Program-made: the position numbers and the translations under genes | From: Closterium sp. Naga37s-1 | Lineage: Eukaryota; Streptophyta; Zygnematophyceae; Desmidiales; Closteriaceae | NCBI GenBank assembly: GCA_947471745.1 | Contig: CANJKZ010000092.1 | Span: 1,612,001 to 1,676,000 of the forward strand | Direction: 5' to 3' | Length of the DNA stretch: 64,000 bases | The notes under the pieces: generated by a model | Told to the model about the DNA's origin: nothing | The model's database searches: none | Seen by the model: only the letters and a program-made list of their open reading frames with translations | Shown: positions 1-11,100 of the stretch, in pieces | Layout of the letters: every line of letters starts with the position of its first letter | How positions within the stretch are numbered: position 1 is the stretch's first letter

Positions 1-53
1 TGCAGCACAGCACAGCCCATCCCACCCCCGACCCCTCATCACCCCCCATCCCC

Positions 54-567
54 ATGCCGGCCCGTCTAGCCGTGGGCTCGTATGATGGCACTGTGGAGCT
101 GACTTTTGAGCTGACTCAAAAGTCAACGTGGAGCAGTGATGGCACTCAAAAGTCAACGTGGAGCAGTGATGGCACTCAAAAGTCAACGTGGAGCAGTGAT
201 GGCACTCAAAAGTCAACGTGGAGCAGTGATGGCACTCAAAAGTCAACGTGGAGCTGTACTGTACGGCGACCCCCCATTCTTCACTGCCCCGCCCTCACCG
301 ATTCAAATCCCTCATCCCCTCTTGTCCCCATCACCTCGCAGGTCTGCTCTCCTGTCTAACGACCAACTTGTTCATGCCGGGCCTTCTAGCCGAGGGCTCG
401 TACAATGGCAGTGTGGGGCTGTTACGCCATTCCCCCTCACCTCCCAACCTCCAATCCTCGTCGCTCATTTCCCCATCCCCTTACAGGTCTGCTCTCCTGT
501 CTAGCCACCAACCCATTCATGCCGGGCCTGCTAGCCGTGGGGTCGTATGACGGCACTGTGGGGCTGT
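54..567 (+). repeat. Three upstream partial copies of WRAP53 exon 623-765
   Basis: Copies at about 54-110, 342-425 and 487-567 encode variants of GLLSCLTTN..MPGLLAVGSYDG and stop matching shortly after the codons for GSVGL. The second and third keep the AG acceptor directly before GTCTGCT. Spacing from copy to copy and to the working exon is about 136-145 bp. They lack the 3' half of the exon and a donor, so they look like products of tandem duplication across the intron-exon junction. They could act as decoy acceptors. Confidence 0.8.
109..254. repeat. 30-bp minisatellite, about five copies
   Basis: The unit contains ACTCAAAAGTCAACGTGG followed by AGCAGTGATGGC and repeats with a 30-bp period. 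It is wedged inside the first exon-copy region of the WRAP53-like gene. Because 30 is a multiple of three, all frames stay open across it. Confidence 0.9.
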
Positions 568-622
568 TATGCCATTCCCTAACCTTCCAACCTTCAACCC
601 CCACCCCTCATTCCCCTCGCAG

Positions 623-3600
623 GTCTGCTGTCCTGTCTAACCACCAATCCGTACATGCCGGGGCTGCTAGCTGTGGGGTCGTATGATGGCAGTGTGGGGC
701 TGTACGGGGATCTGGGGAGAGAGGCCATGGCAGTGATGCACGGGCACACAGGAGGGGTCACTCAGGTGGGTGTGTGACCTAGGTGGTGCCTATGGGCGTG
801 TGTGGTGCATCAAGAGTCTCCATGGCTCGATGGCGGGCTGTACGGCGACCTGGGCAGGGAGGCGATGGCAGTGATGCACGGGCACACAGGAGGGGTCACT
901 CAGGTGGGTGGGCGTGTGGGTTGGGCGTGCGCGCTGCTTCAAAGTCAATTTCTGCTGTCCCTTGCACACTCCTCCCCTCTTCCCCCCGCCCCCCACGCAC
1001 CCAACCCCCCATTTTTCTGCACCCCCTTCCTGCACGCACCACACCACGCCAGGTGCTCTTCTCTCGGGATGGCAACTTCCTCTACTCGGGTGCGCGCAAG
1101 GTCAGCCCCTCGTTGCATATTGTTTGTTTGCACGCCTGCATGCATGAATCCAGCACGCAGCAGACAGGGTCACTTTCATGCCCTGCATTCATGTGCCTCC
1201 TCAGCATCTTCCCGACTGCCTCCATCTCTTTCTGTCATCTGCACTGCATTCCTTTCTACAGGATCCAGCCATTCACTGCTGGGACGTGCGGAATACATCA
1301 GGCGTTGTGTACAGGTGAGGCGTGGCGCTGTGTAGGCATAGCTAGTAGCACCACATCAGTTGTCGTCTCTACAGGCGTAACTTAATTTTTACCATTCACT
1401 GCTGGGTGCGGAACACATCAGGCGTTGTGTACAGGTGTGTCATTGCGTTTCATGGAGGAAAGGTTCCATGCATACCCGTGATTATCTGCACTGCTGCAGG
1501 AGAATCACAACACATGCGGCACGCTTTTGAGGCGCCTCGGAAGGCGTCTGTCTTCCTGCAGTTTAGGAGAATGGCATTCAAAAGCATACCCCATGTACAC
1601 ATGCAATGTGCTCTCTGCGGCCCCTAAGAAGCTACATCCAGCCATAAAACCCCCCATGTTATCCCATGCCATGCCACCGCATCCCACCCCATCCCATCCC
1701 TTGCCATCCCATCCCATCCCATCCCATCCCATCCCGTCCCGTCCCATCCCATCCCATCCCATCCCATCCCATCCCATCCCATCCCATCCCATCCCATCCC
1801 ATCCCATCCCATCCCATCCCATCCCATCCCATCCCTTCCCTTCCCATCCCATCTCATCCCGTCCCATCCCATCCCATCCCATCCCATCCCATCCCATCCC
1901 ATCCCGTCCCGTCCCGTCCCATCCCATCCCATCCCATCCCATCCCATCCCATCCCATCCCATCCCATCCCATCCCATCCCATCCCATCCCATCCCATCCC
2001 ATCCCATCCCATCCCATCCCATCCCATCCCATCCCATCCCATCCCATCCCATCCCATCCCATCCCATCCCATCCCATCCCATCCCATCCCATCCCTTCCC
2101 TTCCCATCCCATCTCATCCCGTCCCATCCCATCCCATCCCATCCCATCCCATCCCATCCCGTCCCGTCCCGTCCCATCCCATCCCATCCCATCCCATCCC
2201 ATCCCATCCCATCCCATCCCATCCCATCCCATCCCATCCCATCCCATCCCATCCCATCCCATCCCATCCCATCCCATCCCATCCCATCCCATCCCATCCC
2301 ATCCCTTCCCTTCCCATCCCATCTCATCCCATCCCATCCCACTCCACCCCATGTCACCCCATGGCAGCATGCAGCGGTGTGTTACGTCCACCAACCAGCG
2401 CATCACGTTTGATACCATGTCCGAGCCATTCATGCCATGCCATCCCATGTCACCCCTTGTTTTCCTGGGTCATCCCTTGTCAACCCTTGTCATCCTGGGT
2501 CATCCCTTGTCATCCCTTGTCAACCCGTATCACCCCATGGCACCATGGCAGCATGCAGCGGTGTGTGACATCCACCAATCAGCGCATTGCATTCGACATT
2601 GACCCCTCCAACCGCCATCTCGCCACCGGGGGAGAGGTATGGGATGGGTTAGAGCGCATGGGCATGGGTGCATGCGTGCATGGATGCACGGGTGCATGGG
2701 TGCAGGGGTGCATGGATGCATGGGTGCATGGCTGCATGGCTGCATGGGTGCATGGGTGGATGGGTGTATGGGTGCAGAGAGGTGCAGGGGTGCATGGGTG
2801 AGTGGCGGCATGAGTGCATGGGTGTGACAGCATCGAGGGCATAAGTTGGCACTGATGTGCCACATCTTGCCTTGTTATATTGCGTTCGTCACCACCCTCC
2901 ACTATTATTTTCCACTTCGCCCATCAGCCTCAACCCCTCTCTTGGCACCACCGCCTCTTCTCCACCTCTCTCACGCTCTCACCCTCCACCTCTCAATTGC
3001 AGGACGGTCAGGTGAGGGTGTATGATCTCGCTTCAGGCTCCAAAATCGCAGCCTTTCAAGCCGCTCAAGGTGATGTTGATGTGTGGTGCAGTGCGGTCCA
3101 GAGCACTGCAATGCAGTTCACCAGGGTTGGAGCACCCTTGAAGCTCCCCACAGGACAGTCAAGTGTGGGTGTTTGACCTTGTTTTTAGCTCCAAGATAGC
3201 AGCCTCCCAAGCCGCTCATGGTAACGTTCATGTGCAGTGCAGTGCGGTGCAATGTGGTGCTCTAAGACGCGTGCAAACCCACCTCCCCATATACCATCCA
3301 CCCCAGCCTGCCTGTCTTCAAACCAACACAAAGCTCTTCACTTGTTCTCCTCAAACACATTCCCCCCCCTCCTCCCCTCCCCCGCCTCCCTCTCCTCATC
3401 TTCCAAACCCCCCTCCCCAGACACCATCAATGGATTCGCCTTCCACCCGTGCCTGCCTCTAGCTGCCACGTCATCAGGCCACCGCAGGTTCCACCTGCCG
3501 CCGCCCCTCACACCTGCCAGCCCACCTGAAGCAGACACCTGCTCACCTGAAGCAGACAACTGCTCACCTGAAGCAGACAACTGCTCACCTGAAGCACCCG

Positions 3601-3749
3601 CCATTGCACCTGAAGTGGGGCACGTTTCCCCTGAGTTTGCACTGGCATCACATCACAAGACAGCAGATCGGCTCCACAGTGAGTGCTTGCTCGCGACTCA
3701 TTCAATCCTGACGTGGTCTTTAATCTCAAATGTCTTCTTTAGTGCTTAA
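623..3749 (+). CDS. WRAP53: WRAP53/TCAB1-like WD40 protein (partial, six exons)
   Basis: Exons placed at 623-765, 1053-1100, 1262-1314, 2552-2636, 3003-3069 and 3421-3749, with GT-AG borders and compatible phases throughout. The spliced protein shows WD40 blades in the order known for WRAP53/TCAB1: LLAVGSYDGSVGLYGD, HGHTGGVTQVLFSRDG, SGARKDPAIHCWDVRN, TNQRIAFDIDPSNRHL, DGQVRVYDL and NGFAFHPCLPLAATSSGHR. In the known family this protein binds CAB-box RNAs, including telomerase RNA, and brings them to Cajal bodies; that role is inferred from family membership. The N-terminal exons lie upstream of the window. The C-terminal tail has three short EAD(T/N)CSP repeats, and the end of the last exon is uncertain because a donor-like GTGAGTGC follows near 3680. 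Exon copies litter its introns (separate entries). Confidence 0.85.
834..903 (+). repeat. Downstream copy of the 3' half of WRAP53 exon 623-765
   Basis: This segment encodes GLYGDLGREAMAVMHGHTGG and ends in CTCAG followed by GTGGGTG, the same donor as the true exon end at 765. There is no exon 5' half and no acceptor directly before it. It is the mirror case of the upstream copies: a duplication across the exon-donor junction. Confidence 0.8.
1392..1434 (+). repeat. Downstream copy of WRAP53 exon 1262-1314
   Basis: It repeats the 3' part of the exon (CATTCACTGCTGG..GTTGTGTACAG), keeps a GT donor, and has lost the GAC codon of the CWDVRN motif. It lies 78 bp after the true exon. Confidence 0.8.
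1666..2345. repeat. ATCCC pentanucleotide array with higher-order structure
   Basis: About 680 bp of CCCAT units with variant blocks. A CTTCCCTTCCCATCCCATCT block recurs near 1833, 2093 and 2303, and GTCCCGTCCCGTCCC blocks recur near 1905 and 2160, so larger pieces were duplicated as well. It sits in the WRAP53 intron before exon 2552-2636. The complementary strand is GGGAT repeated, a dense G-quadruplex-type pattern on the template strand. Long open frames through it (SHPIP, WDGMG repeats) are not genes. Confidence 0.95.
2368..2414 (+). repeat. Upstream partial copy of WRAP53 exon 2552-2636
   Basis: It has the same GGCAG acceptor and the same start (CATGCAGCGGTGTGT..), encoding QRCVTSTNQRI, and diverges after the FD codons. 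Short GTCATCCC(TT) repeats fill the space to the true exon. Confidence 0.8.
2638..2830. repeat. GCATGGGT-type simple repeat after the donor of exon 2552-2636
   Basis: A degenerate array of TGCATGGG/TGCATGGA units begins within a few bases of the GTATGG donor at 2637. Frames stay open on both strands (HPCTHAP type), but this is simple-sequence DNA. Confidence 0.85.
3154..3220 (+). repeat. Complete duplicated copy of WRAP53 exon 3003-3069
   Basis: This 67-bp segment is flanked by CAG and GTAACG, has the same length and phase as exon 3003-3069, and encodes DSQVWVFDLVFSSKIAASQA against DGQVRVYDLASGSKIAAFQA. There is no stop in frame. It is either an alternative (mutually exclusive) exon or a decaying copy. 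Including both would add 67 bp and shift the frame. Confidence 0.75.
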
Positions 3750-5085
3750 TTTGCAAGTGTCATTACCAAACTGCTGGTATCTGCAAGCTCTGCCCATAGG
3801 CTCCTTCCCTTACCACAAAGCCTTACAAGCTAATTTCAGAATAATCAAGGACCAACTTTGGCTGTCGCTTTCATTTTCCTGGACGCCTCGGGACCTGTGA
3901 GTCCTCCGCAGTGATTCGCTCCCAACATTCACCTTTCCATCTCTTGGTACCAACATTCTTCTGCCCTTCCCCTGGCAGGGTTCAATAACTGTGTCGCCAT
4001 GTGGCAGCTCCAATGCATGTGGGGGTGAAGGATACCCCGGTTCACGTACCCTACACCTCGCTTGGCTGCACAATACGTCCGCATGTGCACTTGGTCATGA
4101 ATGTAACAGCATTGAGAAAATTGTTGTTGACGCTGTTATGTTGTTGCAACATACCCAACCCAAGAAGATATCTTGGCATTTCAGGTGTTTCCACGTACGG
4201 TACCTTCATATACTGTGAGAACGAATTTCTTTCTTACGAACAAACATCACGTGGATTAGTGATTGTCAAATAGGGCAACATGCAAGCAAATCAATACCAC
4301 AAGCACGGTCTACATATTCCTCATTGAAACCGCGAAGATGGTACATTACGTCTCACGAGGGCCACAAACCTTTAGTGGATAAACCAACTGACAGTTACAT
4401 CACATCACATCACACCACCCAAAACCTACGTAGTACCACGTCACCTTCCACATTTAAATAGCCTCCCTCCTCTTCTATGGCTATGGCTGAGCCTCATCAG
4501 GCCATACACCCGGCCACTTCACCATGCCACCAGCACATTACTACCACCCGCTCCAATCCAAGCCTGTAGTATCACCGGCGTAGAAGCACCACCCAGCCTC
4601 AGCCCCAACAAACTCATCGGCCACAACCCCCCCCTGTTCACCATGCCATCAGCACAATACCACCCACTCCAGGCATGGAGCATCACTGGTACACAAGCAC
4701 CCAGTCTCAGTGCCATGCCAATAGGCCAGTACCCTACCTTGCACAACATTCCCTCAACTGGTAGCTAACCTACCTGGAATCATCTTTCTTCACTGATTCA
4801 TCATTCTCCTCTGCGTCCCCTTCCATGTGTCCCCTTCATAAGGCCATACACGTGGGCAGTGCAGGAGGCCACAACAAGCACGTTCACCACAGCGCCCAGC
4901 AGGCAGCACTACTGGTACAGAGAAGCACCCAGCCCAAGACCCAATAGACCAGTGCCCTACCTAGCATTCATCCAACGAATAGATGCCTTCTAGCAATCCC
5001 CGAGCATGCAGCTGCCTCCTACCTAGCATCATCTTCTTCCTCTGCTTCATCTGTCTCCTCTTCTCCTCCCACCTCGCTGTGTCTC
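3750..5085. other. Intergenic space between convergent genes
   Basis: No gene is supported here. It holds a short TCACATCACATCACA run near 4397-4415. Near 4490 and at 4832-4905 there are decaying copies of the 3' end of the MFS last exon, all sharing CATAAGGCCATACAC or a close variant. Confidence 0.6.
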
Positions 5086-5180
5086 ATAAGGCCATACACC
5101 CGGGCAGTGCGGGAGGCCACAAGCACGTTCACGGCAGCGGCCAGTGCACACACGGCCGCCAGGACGAGGAATACGAGGCA
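4832..5180 (-). repeat. Downstream copies of the end of the MFS last exon
   Basis: Segments at about 4832-4905 and 5085-5180 repeat the region of the last MFS exon that encodes LVASRTARVYGLM and the following residues. They lie 3' of the stop codon in transcript order. A weaker copy lies near 4490. Confidence 0.7.
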
Positions 5181-5185
5181 GTAAC

Positions 5186-8100
5186 CTACTTCTCATCATC
5201 TTTCCCCACTGCTTCATCTGTTTCATCTGCTCCCACAGCCTCGGTGTGTCTCATAAGGCCATACACACGGGCAGTGCGGGAGGCAACTAGCAGATTCACA
5301 GCAGCGCCCAGTACACACACGGCGGTGAGGATGAGGAAGATGAGACGGAAGCAGTGCGCCCCATGACACGCCTTGGGCCCCTCCCCTCCTCCACCCCCCG
5401 CTGCACTGCCCACAGCATCACTAAACCAGCCACCCATTCCCTGCCCAAACCAGCTCGTTCCCAACCACCCCTGCCCAATTGGCTCTGTCCCTGCTGTTGC
5501 CGCTGCTGTTGCTACTGCAGCTGTGGATGTTGCAGAGGGCAGCATCAAACCGAGCATCTTTCTAGCACCTGTGAAATCAGCAGAGGCACCGGCCACGTGC
5601 CCGACTCCTAGTACTGGCTCCAACGCCCACTCTTGCCCGGGTGCTAGCAGCGATGCTGCTCCCTCTACACCTGCTGTGAATCCCCTGTCTTTCCGCGCCT
5701 CTATCTCATAGAGGTAGCCTGCCAGCACACCTGGGAGAAGGGGCGAGGCAGACAGACAGGCAGTGGACAGGTGACACAGGACAGGCATATCAAGACGCAG
5801 GGAGGCAGAGAGGCAGAAAGGCAGACAGAACAGTCACATGGCCTGAACGGAGTGACAGACGAACAGATGAGGCCGTCTCACCCCACCCCACGTCAAGCAC
5901 TAGAGGTAGGCCAAATGCATGGGCAGCTCAACAACACGGCAAGGACTATTTTTTAGGCGCCTCCAAAGCAGACAAGGCTGTTCCGCCCCTATGCACTAGA
6001 GGTAGGCCAAGCGCAAGGGCAGCTTCAGAGGCGCCTCAGAAGCCACCCCAGCCCACGCGATGCACTAGAGGTAGATCAAGCGCAAGAGCAGCTCAACAAC
6101 GCGGCGATATTTGAGTCGACTCAAAAGTCAGCAACACGGCAAGGACGGAACAGAGAGGGTGCTCCTTCCAGTTCAGGGAGCGCGACCCTAGCAGGAGTGG
6201 CTGCCAGCAGCGAGTTGCAGAGCCGGCTGAGGCAAAGTAGGGCGCACCTGAGAAGAGGTAGGAGCCGAGGGGAGCAGCGGCGAGCAGGGAGTTGTAGAGC
6301 AGGCCGAGGCAGCGACGGCCGAAGAGCTCAGCGGCGATGACAGGCATGACGGAGCACAGCCCGCCGTACGTGAAGCCTATGAGCAGCGAGCCCAGGTACA
6401 CGCCTCCTGGCGGGGCGAGGGCGAAGGCAAGGTGACCCACTGCCATGAGCAGCTGGATGGCTGCTAGAGCCATGGGGCGTGGCATGCCGTGTGCTCTGAG
6501 GGGAAGGAGGGAAGGAGGGGGAGGGGGAGAAGGAAGAGGATGGTGGGGGGTGGTTGTGCATGCAATGAGGACAGCGCGGGGCGAAGGGATACTGTGCGAT
6601 GACAGGCATGACGGAACACAGGCCGCCATACGTGAAGCCTATGAGCAGCGACCCCAGGTACACGCCTTCTGGTGGGGCGAGGGCGGAGGCGAGATGACCC
6701 ACTGCCATCAGTAGCTGGATGGCTGCCAGGGCTGGCATGCCGTGTGCCCTGTGAGAAAATGCAGGGAAATGAGGGACGAGGCGGGGGGCGGGGGGGGGAG
6801 GGATTGTGCAGGGAATGAGGACAGGGAGGCGTGGACGAAGGCGAGGTGAAGCCTATGAGAAACGAGGAGGAAGGCCAGGTGTCCCGCTGCCATGAGCAGC
6901 TGGATGGCTGCCAGAGCCATGGCGGACGGCATGCAGTGGGCCCTGAGGTGAAGGGCGGAGAGAGTTGGAAGCAGAGGTGCAAACTGGTGTTCAAGGGGCA
7001 GTGGCTGTGAACAAGGAAAAGTTCACTTTCTCGTTCTCCACCCAACTTTTCCCAAATCGAACCACTGCCCATTCCCCATCAAACCCCTCATCAAACCTCC
7101 CATCAAACCTCATAAACTGACCTGACAAAGTGCTCCGAGAGCGATCCACTGGCCAGCCGGCCGAGGAACTGCCAGATGCTGACGAGGGAAGTGAGCACCT
7201 GCGCGTTGCCGTACCCCTGCGCCTCGCCTATCTGCGCCAGGTTCGTGATGGCCGTCAGCCCTGCACCAAAGCCGCACACCAGCCCCCCGTACAGCAGCCA
7301 GAAGTCTAAAGTGGATAGCGCCTGCCCGAACGAATGGTCCTCCCCCAGATACACCTCCCCCCTCGCTGCTGCTGCTCCCCCTGCATGGGCTGGCTCAGTT
7401 GCTTCGTCTCCTGCCCCATCGCCTTCCTCCTCCCCCTCCTCCCCATCCTCCTCCTCTTCCTCCTCCCCGCACTCATCCTCGTCCTCATCTCCTCCGCCCC
7501 TGCTGTATCCCCCTTTGGGAGAGGTGATTCCGGTCACTCTCGACTGGTTCTTACCATGAACAGACGTCTCCTCTTCCCCAAAGTAGTAGCTCCAATCGTC
7601 ATCCCCGCCCTCTCCCTCCCCTCCACCCACACTCGCCGCCCCTACCACGTCACCATCCTCCATCAGGCTGCTCAGGCTCTTCTGGCTGCCACGTGGCGGC
7701 ATCCAACTAGTCTGAGGGCCATGATCAGGAGTCGAGCTGCTTCCTGCTGCACTTCCTCCTCCTCCTTTCCTTTCCACCTGCCTTCCCCTCCTCCCCTCCT
7801 CTCCCTCGTTTCCCTCTCTTCCTTCCTCTCCTGTCTCTTGCTCCCCCTCTTGCCTTCCCTTCAATCCACTAGCACTGCGCAGGCTACTACTGCTGGATAT
7901 ACTCTGCGTCCTTCTGCCACCAACGGGACTGCTTATATCGAGGATACTGGTCGTGGGCTGGCTCCCCGTACCTCCGCTTCGGTTGGTCCGGGAGTCAGCA
8001 GACGTGCCCAGCAGCAGGTGCATGAGGGTCGCCGAGCCTACGCTGCTATGGGTGCCGAAGCTGCTGGCTTGGGCAGCTGCAGTGATGCTGCTGCTGAGGC

Positions 8101-11100
8101 CTAGCTTCGGCACGTCACCGGACCTGTTCGGACTCACAAATGAGATGGCTCCTGCACCCCTCAACCCTCTTCCTCCTCCTCGTGCTCCTCCTGCTGCTGG
8201 GGATGATGAAATGTTTTGAGCAGCAGTGCAGGCATGTCCGCTGGAAGGAGGAGGTGGGCTGAGATACGGGGAGGTGTATTCAGGGGAGGTAGGTTTGGGG
8301 GAGGTTCTGCTGTTGCCGAGAGGGGAGAAGGCCGACTGGTGGGGTGAAAGAGAGAGAGCCGGTGGGTGAGTGGTTGGAGGGGAGGATGGGGGGAGGGTGC
8401 TAGCGGCATGGAGTGTTTCTCCTTCCCTGATTGGTGGAAGCACGCTAGCTCCGGGACTGGCACTACCAGGAGCGCCCCCTGCTGCTGACGTGGCTGAAGA
8501 TGATTGGAGCAGAGGCTGGGAGAGATCGGAGGAGCCCTGGGCATGTGGGTGAGTGAGAGAGGAGGGAGAGGACGAGGGGGTGGCGGAGGAAGTAGAGGGG
8601 GAGCGGGAGGGGAGGAGCACGGAAGCAGGGGCGAGGAGGAGGAGGAGCATGGTGATGGTAATGGCAGTGGTGGTGTGCGGTGAGAAGGTGGTGAAGGCCT
8701 GGGAGGTGATGACGAGGAGGAGGAAGGCGGCGAGCAGCATGCAGAGGCGCAGGATGAGAGAGAAGCCCGCGCTCTCCTCTGCTGCCACCTTGGGCGTTCG
8801 GGCGGCTGGGGGGACAGGGAAAAAGCGGGAGAAAGGGGAAGGGGAAGGGGTAAGAAAGAAAGAGTGACGGTGAGGCAGGAAGGCAGCGAGCAGCATGCAG
8901 AGGCGCAGGATGAGAGAGAAATCTGCAGTCTCCTCTGCTGCCGCCTTGGGGGTACGGGGTGCTGGGGGGTCAGGGAAAACTGAACCAATAAATGGTTCCG
9001 TACGACTTGCATGTGTTAAGTGCGGAAATGCAGGGTTTGGAGGAATGGAAGGGGTAGGAAAGAAAGAGCGGCTGTGAGGCTTAAGGCGGCGAGCAGCATG
9101 CGGAGGTGCAGAATGAGGGCGAAGCCTGCGCTCTTTGAAGCCTGCGCTCTTTGAAGCCTGCGCTCTTTGAAGCCTGCACTCTTTGAAGCCTGCGCTCTTT
9201 GAAGCCTGCGCTCTTTGAAGCCTGCGCTCTTTGAAGCCTGCGCTCTTTGAAGCCTGCGCTCTTTGAAGCCTGCGCTCTTTAAAGCCTGCGCTCTTTGAAG
9301 CCTGCGCTCTTTGAAGCCTGCGCTCTTTAAAGCCTGCGCTCTTTGAAGCCTGCGCTCTTTGAAGCCTGCGCTCTTTAAAGCCTGCGCTCTCTTCTGCTGC
9401 CTCCTTGGGCTTGCAGGGGGCTGGGGAGGCAGGGAGGAAAAAGGGGGGGGGGAGCGGGGGAAATGGGAAGGGAAGGCATATGAAAGAGAGGGAGACGGTC
9501 AGGTAAAAAGGCGGTGAAGCAACAGCCAGAGGCGCAGCATGAGGGAGAAATTCGCACCCTCCTCTGCTGCCACCTTGGGTGTGCGGGGGGCTAGGGGGAC
9601 AGGGAGGGAAAGGGACATATGGGGAGGCAGGTGGCACGCAAGGAGGAAAGAGAGAAGGTTTTCAAAATAGATGAGCAGCGCGAGTGTCATGGTTTGCCGA
9701 ATAAACTGGGGAGAAAAGAGGCACTTCATAGACTGCTGCCCTTGTTGCTTGAACGACATTGGTGGAGAGGGGAGAAGGAGGGGGAAAAGGGGCGGGGGGA
9801 GGAGAGGGGAGGGAGGGTGAGGTGGGGAAGAAGAGGACATACGGGGGGGGAAGAGGCGGACGATGAAGAGGCTGAGGATGCCCACAGCAGCGGGGCCAAT
9901 GCAGGCCAGCAGCAGAAAGGCCGGAGGGTTGGGTGCGAGCAACGCAGAGTAGATCTGCGTGGGGGAGGGGAAAGGGGGCAGTGGGAGGGCGGGGCAGGGA
10001 GAGGGAGCCGTGGCATGTTGGGAGGGAGGGAAGGAGAAGGGGCACGGGATGAAAGGCTCGAAGTTGACAGGGGCAGGGGGCCCTCTTCTCCCCTCTTTCT
10101 CCCTGCCTACGTCCCCACAGCTCGTCCCTCCCTCCAACCAGCATCTTACCCCCCCCAGTAGTACCTGTGCAAAGATGGCGCCTCACAGGCCTATGAAGCC
10201 GACGAAATAGCCCACCGTAATGCTCAACAGCACCGCCCTGAATGCCAGAAGCTGAGCTCGCCACGCAAACCAACCTCCCCAACTATCCCTCCTTGTGAAC
10301 CCCCGCATCTTCCCCCTTCCCTTCCCCCATAAACCTCCCTCCGAGCCCGTACCTCCCATCCCCCTGCCCTCCCAGCAGCACCTGGGCAAAAATGGCGCCG
10401 GAGAGGCCGATAAAGCCCACGACAATCCCCGCCACTACGCCCCCCGAGTGCGGGAAGTTGAGCTGCGAGGAGACGAGGCCCGCCGTGATGAAGTAGATGG
10501 ACCCGTTGGTGGCGCAGCACAGCAGACACCACACCTGCAGGTCGGGCAATGGTGCAGTGCGGTGGAGTGTGGTGCAGTGCGGTTGAGTGTGGTATGTGGA
10601 AAGAGGGAATGGTAAGTTGAGCTGAGAGGAGACGAGGCTGGCTGTGATGAAGTAGATGGACCCGTTTGTGGCGCAGCACAGCAGACACCACACCTGCAGG
10701 GGCGGGCAATGGTGCAGTGCGGTGGAGTGTGGTGCAGTGCGGTTGAGTGCGATTGAGTGTGGTATGTGGCGAGAGGGAATGGTAAGTTGAGCTGAGAGGA
10801 GACGAGGCTGGCTGTGATGAAGTAGATGGACCCGTTTGTGGCGCAGCACAGCAGACACCACACCTGCAGGGGCGGGCAATGGTGCAGTGCGGTGGAGTGT
10901 GGTGCAGTGCGGTTGAGTGCGGTTGAGTGTGGTATGTGGCGAGAGGGAATGGTAAGTTGAGCTGAGAGGAGACGAGGCTGGCTGTGATGAAGTAGATGGA
11001 CCCGTTTGTGGCGCAGCACAGCAGACACCACACCTGCAGGGGCGGGCAATGGTGCAGTGCGGTGGAGTGTGGTGCAGTGCGGTTGAGTGCGGTTGAGTGT

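Noticed and set aside
1505..2801. Long open frames on both strands through the ATCCC array (up to 424 codons)
   Set aside because: A five-base repeat without stop words leaves several frames open. The sequence is an intron of the WRAP53-like gene.
9640..9775. An additional MFS exon (QQSMKCLFSPQFIRQTMTLA)
   Set aside because: It would not fit the phases. Exon 9954-9843 joins exon 8805-7122 directly in phase and in the expected helix order.
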